From contig DDPO01000059.1 of the NCBI GenBank assembly GCA_002342225.1, positions 1-6,791 on the forward strand: a stretch of DNA of 6,791 bases, written 5' to 3'. Made by a program: the position numbers and the translations under genes. The notes beneath the pieces were generated by a model. It did not search any database. It saw only the letters and a program-made list of their open reading frames with translations, and was not told the DNA's origin. The first letter of the stretch is position 1. Every line of letters begins with the position of its first letter. Shown here piece after piece: positions 1-5,240 of the stretch. This DNA is from Bdellovibrionaceae bacterium UBA2466 (GTDB lineage Bacteria > Bdellovibrionota > FAC87 > UBA2466).

Positions 1-107
1 ATTTCCCATTGCAATCCGTCTGGTACCAAAATTTCTGTGAGCGAAAATAGGCAATTTCTCAGAATTTGCGGTCTATTCCAAGTACAGATTATAATCGTGA
101 TCGCCAT
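1..107 (-). CDS. GT2 family glycosyltransferase, N-terminal part (runs off left edge)
   Basis: Only the first 35 codons are inside the window; the rest lies beyond the left edge. They begin at an ATG at 107-105 and read ITIIICTWNRP near residues 3-13, followed by an LxxCLxSL-type helix and a DGLQWEI stretch at residues 30-36. This is the first beta-strand and helix of the GT-A nucleotide-binding fold of family 2 glycosyltransferases (pattern SVIICTYNRP...L...SL......WEI). The DXD metal site would come later, outside the window. No other start codon lies between the ATG and the upstream in-frame TAA. A GGAG sits 14 nt upstream, which is far for a ribosome binding site. The 3' end of a degraded reading frame overlaps the first 35 nt, as in polysaccharide operons where genes overlap. 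The cytoplasmic sugar-transfer role is inferred from the family; the substrate is unknown. Confidence 0.82.
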   Translation of the reverse strand, partial: MAITIIICTWNRPQILRNCLFSLTEILVPDGLQWE

Positions 108-317
108 GGTGATTAAATAATCTCCGGAAAAATTTTAGATTTTGATCGAAGTAAAAATAGGCCCCTAGAAAAAGTACAAATGATGATGAAGATGTAGCTG
201 CAAATCTCAATTGGCCATAGCTCAGAGGAAATTCCAAAACTGTTGCGAATCAGTTGCATAAGTAGAGAAATAAAACTTGCTTAATATACCAACCAAAAAA
301 ATATCATTTGAGTTAGT
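73..317 (-). pseudogene. Possible remnant of an O-antigen ligase/polymerase-like membrane protein (3' end, frameshifted)
   Basis: Two adjacent minus-strand frames read as one protein if a single base is restored near 225-230. The first (317 to a TGA at 224-222) carries a stretch ending STYATDSQQFWNF. The second (open from about 249 to a TAG at 75-73) continues LSYGQLRFAA, then a hydrophobic run with FVLFLGAYFYF and a basic, charged tail. The order (Gly-containing stretch, Tyr, Asp-Ser-Gln in place of the usual His-Asn or His-Ser, 'LxxxG', then a membrane helix) recalls the Wzy_C domain of O-antigen ligases and polymerases (WaaL/Wzy). The stop lies 35 nt inside the next glycosyltransferase gene, as expected for a former operon neighbour. 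Caution: AT-rich DNA easily yields Phe/Leu-rich translations, so the resemblance could be chance. No intact start or N-terminal membrane segments are present. Confidence 0.25.
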
Positions 318-336
318 CTAACATCCCGATGGGATG
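312..336. repeat. Two abutting short inverted repeats at the boundary of the two remnants
   Basis: GTTAG-T-CTAAC (312-322) is a perfect 5-bp inverted repeat with a 1-nt centre. It shares its last base with CATCCC-GAT-GGGATG (322-336), a perfect 6-bp inverted repeat with a 3-nt loop. Neither is followed by a T-run on either strand, so they do not look like a rho-independent terminator. They sit where the plus-strand and minus-strand remnants meet head to head. They could be a protein-binding site or a rearrangement scar, but palindromes this short can also occur by chance. Confidence 0.35.
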
Positions 337-560
337 GTAGAAAGGGAAAGGTTGGCTTTGAATTGCGATACAGCCCGGGATGCTCAGTTTCGAGAGCAGA
401 TCACGAAAATCTAATTCAAAAAGCAAAGCAAGGCTCTGCTTTTGTAGTTGTAACCTGCAATTTTGGTATGGTTACTTGGTTTAGTACAAAAGCAATTTAT
501 AAAGTAAACGGAAAGGTAAAGTTTGTGGAAGATTTCGAAATTGTTTTGACTTATGACTAA
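312..560 (+). pseudogene. Probable remnant of a sugar C-methyltransferase (C-terminal domain only)
   Basis: The frame is open from just after a TGA at 309-311 to the TAA at 558-560 (82 codons), with no ATG near its beginning; a TTG at 363 is the first plausible start. From about 363 the product reads RYSPG, then about 20 residues later FVVVTCNF, then 17 residues from that Asn a Gly-Lys, and KFVEDFEIV near the end. Order and spacing resemble the C-terminal domain of deoxysugar C-methyltransferases (PF08484 type: YxPG...DYVLILAWN...GGKFIVPIPE..V) closely enough to suggest the last 65-75 residues of such an enzyme. The SAM-binding N-terminal domain is absent: upstream DNA is not coding in any plus frame and belongs to minus-strand sequence. 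Intact relatives are about 400 residues, so this is most likely a truncated relic. Alternatives are a small unrelated protein or chance. Codons look protein-like on this strand and not on the other. Confidence 0.42.
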
Positions 561-572
561 CCAGAATAATTT

Positions 573-1685
573 TTAGAAAAGTAGGCTATCAATATATCTC
601 TCCCACCCGTCTTCGCCATCGCAATAAAGATGACATGAGTCCAACACACTATCGTCTAAAGAGTCGATCATCTTCTGGCTCAAGCTGTAGGAATCTCCCG
701 GTATTGAAAAAAAAGTTTTGGGATAATCAGATAATTGTTCTGGGATACCACCGACTGGGGTTGTAACAATAGGCTTTTGATAACACCTTGCTTGCGAAAT
801 GACGGAGGAGCCCGTGGCTCTGAGGTAAGGAGCTACTACGGTATCACACGCAGAAAACCAAATAGGCACTTCCTGCTCGGGTAACCAACCCAGATGAGAA
901 ATGCATTTGAAAGAACGTTCGTTTTGAGATAGCAGGTTCTCTATAGTTTTTCGAAGATTACCCCAAGGCTCCCCAGCTATCAGCAATGTGAAAGGTATTC
1001 TCTGAGCTACTTTTTGACATGCCTCTAAAAGAACTGACAATCCTTTGTAAGGGCGAATCAAACCAAAAAACAAGAAGACCTTATGATCCGGAGAAATATT
1101 TAAGCAAGTACGTGCGCTGGCTTTGGATATTTTGTTTTGTTCGTAGAGAAGAGGTAAGGGCTGGAAGCGAATGTTTTTTGAAGAGCTTTGAAAAATGGGG
1201 TCGAGTGGAATCTCATTTGAATGACAAAGAAAGTACTGCGAACGGCTAAGTACTTTTCTTGTTAAAAATCGAGTTAGTCGACCGGAATCATGATCAAATA
1301 AATTATGGAGAATTGTGACTGAAGGAATACGGAGATGAGAGTATAAATAATTTAAAAAGGGCAGATGTGCTTTACTCCAAAATGGGATTAAAACCTTATC
1401 AATCGATGTTTCGTGAACCGTATTAATTACTTTTGCCCAAGTCCATGGCTCTAAATACGAAAAAAGTGGTTTTGACGAAACAAACTGGGGACAGGACTTC
1501 CTGTCTTGATCTGATTTTCCTGGATAGAGCCAGCTAGGGTATTGTCTGAAAGGAGTGATAAAATCTGCCAAATATCCTCTTTGGAGAAGGCCTTGAGCGA
1601 GACGGGTGGTATACTTTGGAATGCCTCCTCGAAATGGCCAAGAGGGGCCAATCAGAGTGAGCCTTGGGCTTTTCTTAACTAGCAT
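573..1685 (-). CDS. GT4 family glycosyltransferase (GT-B fold)
   Basis: A complete 370-residue enzyme, the usual length for GT4. It would transfer a sugar from a nucleotide donor to a growing lipid-linked glycan at the cytoplasmic membrane face. The N-terminal Rossmann domain opens with LIGPSWPFRGGIPKYT (11-26), the glycine-rich loop of a GT4 subgroup whose members also carry RQYP and YPGKS (47-58 here) and an acceptor-side ILHNLFDHD (125-133). The C-terminal domain starts about residue 200 with FFGLIRPYKG (206-215), then IAGEPWG (236-242). Next comes APYLRATGSSV (285-295), and then PIVTTPVGGIPE (305-316), the donor-binding region. The classical E-x7-E is replaced here by residues without the first Glu, which is common in this subgroup. 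The start is fixed by the conserved loop near residue 13. An AGGG lies 4 nt upstream of the ATG, a weak ribosome binding site. There is no terminator after the stop. The gene is divergent from the 1697 gene with an 11-bp gap. Confidence 0.93.
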   Translation of the reverse strand: MLVKKSPRLTLIGPSWPFRGGIPKYTTRLAQGLLQRGYLADFITPFRQYPSWLYPGKSDQDRKSCPQFVSSKPLFSYLEPWTWAKVINTVHETSIDKVLIPFWSKAHLPFLNYLYSHLRIPSVTILHNLFDHDSGRLTRFLTRKVLSRSQYFLCHSNEIPLDPIFQSSSKNIRFQPLPLLYEQNKISKASARTCLNISPDHKVFLFFGLIRPYKGLSVLLEACQKVAQRIPFTLLIAGEPWGNLRKTIENLLSQNERSFKCISHLGWLPEQEVPIWFSACDTVVAPYLRATGSSVISQARCYQKPIVTTPVGGIPEQLSDYPKTFFSIPGDSYSLSQKMIDSLDDSVLDSCHLYCDGEDGWERYIDSLLF

Positions 1686-1696
1686 GGGACCCTAAC
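1686..1696. promoter_or_regulatory. 11-bp divergent gap with a shared GGGACCC ribosome-binding candidate
   Basis: The two ATGs (1685 minus, 1697 plus) are separated by GGGACCCTAAC. GGGA (1686-1689) lies 7 nt before the plus-strand ATG. On the other strand the same bases read TAGGGTCCC, with AGGG 4 nt before the minus-strand ATG. Both genes would therefore draw a weak Shine-Dalgarno from the same near-palindrome. There is no room for promoters here, so each gene's promoter must lie inside the other gene's 5' coding region or further upstream. I see no convincing -35/-10 pair. The functional reading is inference. Confidence 0.3.
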
Positions 1697-2578
1697 ATGA
1701 AAATTAGTGTACTTATTTTGACCCAGAACCGGCAAGAAGAACTTATTCATTGTGTCCTGTCTTTAAGAAGGGAACTCGCAAATTTATTAGAAATTATTAT
1801 TCTGGATAATGGCTCTAACCCCCCCGTGTTGGTAACCGATTTAGCCCTAATTTCAAAAGTGAAGTTATTGAGGTCAGCAAAAAACCTTGGGGTTGCAAAA
1901 GGGAGAAATGTTTTGGCCCAAGAAGCTCGAGGTGACCTTTTATGGTTTTTAGATGATGATGCGGTTTTAGAAACTCAAGAAGTTTGTCAACTCATTAAAA
2001 GCTATTTTCGGAATGTTAGTTTAGGGGTCGTCTCTTTTAAAGTCATCAATAGCCTTACTGGTGAAGAGGAGGTAAGGTGCATTCCCGACAGGAGAAAAGA
2101 CTTAACAAATCGAGATTTGACCACTTCTTATTTTGTCGGATGTTCTTTTGTAATCCGTAGAAAGGCCTTTTTTGATGCTGGTGGATTTTGGGAAGGATTC
2201 TTCTACTCTTGTGAAGAGCTGGACTTAAGTTATCGTTTATTGGAGTTAAAATATACATTGATTCGATCTTCACTTTTGAAGGTAAAACATGCTTTCTTGC
2301 CTTCTCCAAGAAGAACTTCTTTTTGGATTTATTTCAACTCAAGAAATCGGTTTTGGGCTGCTCTGCGAAACTTGCCAATGAGATATGTTGTTTCTCAATC
2401 TTTGCTGTGGTGGGGTTACACAGGTTGGGTAGCACTTGGAGAAAAGAAACCAAGATTGTGGTTCTCAGCGTTGAGAGATTCTATTCAGGGAGCCCCAGAT
2501 GTTTATCTGAAAAGGAAAGTGATTTCTCATGAAACACTACAAAATATTTTAAGTTTAGGTGGCAGAGCTTGGTACTAA
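1697..2578 (+). CDS. GT2 family glycosyltransferase (GT-A, rhamnosyltransferase-like)
   Basis: A complete 293-residue single-domain GT-A enzyme. In order: SVLILTQNR (4-12), the first strand of the nucleotide fold; IIILDNGSNPP (33-43), holding the uridine-contacting Asp; NLGVAKGRN (63-71); and LDDDA (85-89), the DXD metal and diphosphate site. Then come YFVGCSFVIRRKAF (145-158) and GGFWEGFFYSCEELDLSYR (162-180). The last contains the acidic EELD that supplies the catalytic base in related enzymes. The pattern is that of the WcaA/rhamnosyltransferase-like GT2 group, which adds sugars to lipid-linked O-units or capsule precursors in the cytoplasm. The C-terminal 80 residues contain Trp- and Arg-rich stretches (SRNRFWAALRN) typical of membrane association in this group, but no clear transmembrane helix. 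The gene stands alone on the plus strand, and its last 24 bp overlap the 3' end of the minus-strand gene that follows. Donor and acceptor are unknown. Confidence 0.93.
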   Translation: MKISVLILTQNRQEELIHCVLSLRRELANLLEIIILDNGSNPPVLVTDLALISKVKLLRSAKNLGVAKGRNVLAQEARGDLLWFLDDDAVLETQEVCQLIKSYFRNVSLGVVSFKVINSLTGEEEVRCIPDRRKDLTNRDLTTSYFVGCSFVIRRKAFFDAGGFWEGFFYSCEELDLSYRLLELKYTLIRSSLLKVKHAFLPSPRRTSFWIYFNSRNRFWAALRNLPMRYVVSQSLLWWGYTGWVALGEKKPRLWFSALRDSIQGAPDVYLKRKVISHETLQNILSLGGRAWY

Positions 2579-3748
2579 ATTTATTAGTTCTTTCCAAAAT
2601 AGATTAAGTCTCTCAGTAGGGCAGAGTTCGTTTTGGTAATAATTCCAAGCTGCATTTGAAAAGTCTTCATAATTAGAGTCAATTTCAAGAATCGTCTGCG
2701 CGATTGTACTCCAGTCGGAAATAGCCCGTCCGAAGGGATACTGATCCAGGGCACTCGTCAAAGAGGGCAAGGGAGTTACTATTACAGGTTTTTTTCTCAT
2801 GCAATAGTAAGCAGTTTTTGTTGAGGCCTTTCCAATGTGGTAAAGCGTTTGATTAACCATCCAGGAATCATTTTTGGGAAAATAAGGTGCTAACCCGATA
2901 TAACTGGAGTCGATGAGATGGACCAACTCTTTTTCTGATAAGAAAGAAAAAGTGAATTGGATTAGTTGTCTTTCATGTAATTTCAATAATCGTTTGTGCA
3001 ATGATTTAGGAGGCTTGAAATGTGTGTGAATACGAAAATAAAAGTTGGCCGGGATTCCTTGAGCTATCACATCTAAAAGTTCTTCAATATTCCATTTTTC
3101 GATATTTCCGCAATAAAGAATCATTTTTGAATTATTTGCTTTAAAAGAACTCTTTAGTTGGGAAAAACGGGGTTCGGGAGCTACAGCGACACATCGAATT
3201 TTATCTGGGGATAGTTTTAGTTCTTTTGCGATAAGATTTTTTCGGTTGTTATCTTGGCTCAGTGCTAAACTTACCAACGGAACCATGAGTATCTCTTTTT
3301 GCGCTAACATTTTTTCGTTTTGCGTTCTGAGTTCATTGCGAAACAAAATATGGTAGGAGAGATAAATAAGAGGAGTATTTCCTCGGAACTTTAAGCGATT
3401 CAATAAACCCAAACCTGATGCATCACAAGTCACAATCAAGGAGTATTCACCAATTTTGATCCGGTGTTTAAGATCAAAAAAATAAAAAATACTCTTCCAG
3501 ATTGACCAAATTTTCCAAGGACGGCTAAAGCTTTGCTTGAGAGCAGAAAGAAAAATACGCCTAACTAACCATACCCATTCGCCGATCTCCTTTCCGCTGC
3601 CTCGACAATTTTGTAAGCTGGGGCAAAAGAGATCAAACGGAAAGCCTTCACTCTCACAGCGCTCTATCAACGAAACGCAATTTGGATTAGCAGGCCAATA
3701 ACTATAGGGATAAAGGAAAAGAATTTTTTTGGTTATTGACTTGTCCAT
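2555..3748 (-). CDS. Divergent GT-B glycosyltransferase (GT4-like)
   Basis: A complete 397-residue protein with the two-domain pattern of GT-B glycosyltransferases but weak motifs. The N-terminal half begins KKILFLYPYSYWPAN (7-21), a beta-strand followed by a loop lacking the usual double glycine. It continues with basic and aromatic helices (60-98) that could bind membrane, SLIVTCDASG (103-112) and PLIYLSYHI (126-134). The C-terminal half has MILYCGNIEKWN (209-220), the strand-loop that opens the donor-binding domain, LAPYFP (286-291), HIGKASTKTAYY (304-315) and KKPVIVTP (319-326). The last two match the G-K-x5-Y...P-V-I donor-site pattern of GT4-type enzymes. The E-x7-E pair is not evident. 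Its ATG lies inside the end of the 3733-4452 gene (16-nt overlap), so the two are very likely co-translated. The C-terminus overlaps the convergent 1697-2578 gene by 24 bp. Function as a sugar transferase is probable; family number and substrate are uncertain. Confidence 0.82.
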   Translation of the reverse strand: MDKSITKKILFLYPYSYWPANPNCVSLIERCESEGFPFDLFCPSLQNCRGSGKEIGEWVWLVRRIFLSALKQSFSRPWKIWSIWKSIFYFFDLKHRIKIGEYSLIVTCDASGLGLLNRLKFRGNTPLIYLSYHILFRNELRTQNEKMLAQKEILMVPLVSLALSQDNNRKNLIAKELKLSPDKIRCVAVAPEPRFSQLKSSFKANNSKMILYCGNIEKWNIEELLDVIAQGIPANFYFRIHTHFKPPKSLHKRLLKLHERQLIQFTFSFLSEKELVHLIDSSYIGLAPYFPKNDSWMVNQTLYHIGKASTKTAYYCMRKKPVIVTPLPSLTSALDQYPFGRAISDWSTIAQTILEIDSNYEDFSNAAWNYYQNELCPTERLNLFWKELINLVPSSAT

Positions 3749-4452
3749 TTTTGAAGTTTTCCTAAAATTTCAGGTGCAACATCTTTTTTAGCCCTTCTCA
3801 GAATTTCGTGATTTAGGTGAAGTCCTAAAGCTCTTTTAGGTGGTTTCCATGGCGAGCTTGGATCGAGTAGCAATTCTGGTTCATCCCAACTAAGTGCACA
3901 AAATTCCCAAGAGGGCCGGATGAATTGAGTTAATTCGAACTTGTTAACAGCATGATTCAAAAGCACAGGCCCGATTTGCCCCCACTCTAAATTTTTAACT
4001 GAGTGTTGAAGGGCTTGTAATTGACAGTATCGCATTATCTCTGATTGAGGTGGAGTTTTGATAACGCAACTAGCGGTTATTCTCCCCTGTTCACTGCCAA
4101 GGGTTTCACTTGCAAAAAGATATGGATATTTCTCTATTTCCCATGGGCGCAAACAAAATACATCGGTGTCAATCCAAATCCCCCCGCGTTCAAAGAGAAG
4201 TGTGTATCTGAATAGGTTAGAAAAGGCTGAGAAACTGCCCTTACCGGGTCCTTTTTGGTAGGTAAAAATGCTCTTTGAAGGCAGAATACAATGAGCATCT
4301 TTTAAATTGATTCCAGAAGGAACTTCTTGCACTGCTTCATAAACATATAAATCGATAGAATGACCAGAACGTAAAAAGCTTTTTAAACATTCAACGTGCA
4401 AGGGTTTTAAACAAGGTCCAATCCAAAGGGTTTGAAGAGTTGAAACTGACAT
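3733..4452 (-). CDS. GT32-type glycosyltransferase with DXD motif
   Basis: A complete 239-residue GT-A enzyme of the DXD-containing sugar-transferase group (PF04488 / GT32, sometimes with an alpha-1,4-glycosyltransferase C-terminal part). It opens with LWIGPCLKPLHVECLKSF (9-26), the conserved W-I-G and helix. The signature block follows: FSNLFRYTLLFERGGIWID (77-95), completed by TDVFCLRPW (96-104). This gives the Arg-Tyr of the helix, the double Gly, and the DTD metal site at 95-97. Later, GQIGPVLLNHAV (158-169) matches the 'GP' loop that follows the active site, and LGLHLNHEILRR near 209-220 matches the terminal His region. Relatives transfer mannose, galactose, GlcNAc or similar sugars; this enzyme's donor is unknown. 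There is no signal peptide, so it acts in the cytoplasm. There is no clear ribosome binding site; the start sits 32 bp from the divergent 4485 gene. It overlaps the downstream 2555-3748 gene by 16 nt, forming a two-gene unit. Confidence 0.9.
   Translation of the reverse strand: MSVSTLQTLWIGPCLKPLHVECLKSFLRSGHSIDLYVYEAVQEVPSGINLKDAHCILPSKSIFTYQKGPGKGSFSAFSNLFRYTLLFERGGIWIDTDVFCLRPWEIEKYPYLFASETLGSEQGRITASCVIKTPPQSEIMRYCQLQALQHSVKNLEWGQIGPVLLNHAVNKFELTQFIRPSWEFCALSWDEPELLLDPSSPWKPPKRALGLHLNHEILRRAKKDVAPEILGKLQKWTSQ
3760..3764 (-). promoter_or_regulatory. Ribosome binding site candidate for the 2555-3748 gene
   Basis: TAGGA on the minus strand ends 11 nt before the ATG at 3748-3746. It lies inside the coding region of the upstream 3733-4452 gene. 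It is one of the few recognisable Shine-Dalgarno-like sequences in the window and supports this ATG as the start despite the 16-nt overlap. Confidence 0.4.
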
Positions 4453-4469
4453 AACACATATTTTACATT
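4440..4469 (+). promoter_or_regulatory. Candidate promoter in and beside the 32-bp divergent gap (for the 4485 gene)
   Basis: TTGAAA (4440-4445) resembles a -35 box. With an 18-bp spacer it is followed by TACATT (4464-4469), a 4-of-6 match to TATAAT. Initiation would fall about 9 nt before the ATG at 4485. The -35 would lie inside the first codons of the minus-strand 3733-4452 gene. On the minus strand TAAAAT (4461-4466) ends only 8 nt before the ATG at 4452, so that gene could have a nearly leaderless transcript; no good -35 accompanies it. Neither gene has a clear Shine-Dalgarno. This is weak consensus matching in AT-rich DNA. Confidence 0.25.
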
Positions 4470-4484
4470 ACTATTAATGCCAGA

Positions 4485-5240
4485 ATGAAAAAACTTGTAA
4501 TTCAAATTCCTTGTTGGAATGAAGAGGCAGACATTGCACGGACGCTATATTCGCTTCCTATGCAAGTAGAAGGATTTGATGTGACTGAGACCTTAGTCAT
4601 TGATGATGGAAGCACTGATCAAACGGTGTTTGAAGCAAACAAAGCCGGAGCCCACCATATAATAACTTTAAACAGACACGAAGGTCTTGCCACTGCTTTT
4701 GAAACTGGAGTTCATTACGCTCTATCAATTGGAGCGTCTGTAGTCATCAATACTGACGCTGATAATCAATACTGTGCATCCGGTATTCAAGATTTAGTAA
4801 AACCAATCTTGCAGGAAAAAATAGACATGGTGATTGGAGATAGAAACACTTCAAAATTAGGCTTTCTCCCGTTTTGGAAAAAACTGCTTTATCGCATTGC
4901 AGCCCATGTCGTTACATGGATTATTCGAACCAAGGCTCCAGATCCAACCAGTGGTTTTAGAGCGATGACACGAAACTTTATATCGGAAATTTCCCTCAAA
5001 GATCGACACAGTTACACCATTGAAACATTGCTTCAAGCTGTTTTCACTGGGCGAAAAGTTAAATTTGTTTCTGTAAGAACGAATCCAGTAACACGCCCTT
5101 CGCGATTAATTAAAAGCACCCTTATTTATATGTTTAAAACTAGTTGGGCGATGGTTTATGCCATTTTTACATACGCAGTAAAGCCCAAGTGCCTCCGATT
5201 ATTCTTCCTAAAGCAAGTTGTCCTTGAAGGGCAAGACTAA
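4485..5240 (+). CDS. GT2 polyprenyl/dolichyl-phosphate sugar synthase-like glycosyltransferase, short C-terminus
   Basis: A 251-residue GT-A enzyme of the DPM1-like GT2 subgroup. Such enzymes move a sugar from a nucleotide donor to a polyprenyl-phosphate carrier or related lipid acceptor on the cytoplasmic membrane face. Motifs in order: IQIPCWNEEADI (6-17); VIDDGSTDQT (38-47), the nucleotide-binding Asp pair; HEGLATAFETG (65-75); INTDADNQY (88-96), the DAD metal site; VIGDRN (116-121); and DPTSGFRAMTR (153-163). After these come SYTIETLLQA (176-185) and VTRPSRLIKST (202-212). The N-terminal start is fixed because the first beta-strand begins at residue 4. The subgroup normally continues after a 'K-P-L-+-x-F' segment with one or two membrane helices. 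Here that segment (VKPKCLRLFF, 232-241) is followed by only ten residues. The last 24 codons and the stop are antisense to the end of the 5167-6102 gene, suggesting 3' truncation. The catalytic domain looks intact. Confidence 0.9.
   Translation: MKKLVIQIPCWNEEADIARTLYSLPMQVEGFDVTETLVIDDGSTDQTVFEANKAGAHHIITLNRHEGLATAFETGVHYALSIGASVVINTDADNQYCASGIQDLVKPILQEKIDMVIGDRNTSKLGFLPFWKKLLYRIAAHVVTWIIRTKAPDPTSGFRAMTRNFISEISLKDRHSYTIETLLQAVFTGRKVKFVSVRTNPVTRPSRLIKSTLIYMFKTSWAMVYAIFTYAVKPKCLRLFFLKQVVLEGQD

Noticed and set aside
322..336. Rho-independent terminator
   Set aside because: The CATCCC-GAT-GGGATG hairpin has a 6-bp stem but no T-run follows on either strand.
108..572. Insertion sequence, attachment site or tRNA in the gene-poor spacer
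   Set aside because: No transposase-like frame, paired terminal inverted repeats with target duplication, or tRNA-like cloverleaf was seen.
707..714. A8 tract as a phase-variation site
   Set aside because: It is T8 on the coding strand of the GT4 gene, encoding Phe-Phe in frame; such tracts are frequent in AT-rich DNA and nothing else supports switching.
1019..1249. Plus-strand 76-codon open frame
   Set aside because: It lies wholly antisense to the well-supported GT4 gene (573-1685), has no recognisable motif, and its translation is low-complexity basic/acidic typical of a shadow frame.
1451..1651. Minus-strand 66-codon frame inside the GT4 gene
   Set aside because: Same strand but a different frame from the conserved GT4 N-terminal domain; no motifs.
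2055..2309. Minus-strand 84-codon frame
   Set aside because: Antisense to the conserved GT2 core (145-180) of the 1697-2578 gene; no motifs of its own.
2323..2532. Plus-strand 69-codon frame
   Set aside because: Shifted frame over the C-terminal part of the 1697-2578 GT2 gene, whose own frame is intact.
4058..4261. Plus-strand 67-codon frame
   Set aside because: Antisense to the DXD block of the GT32-like gene, which is clearly the real coding sequence.
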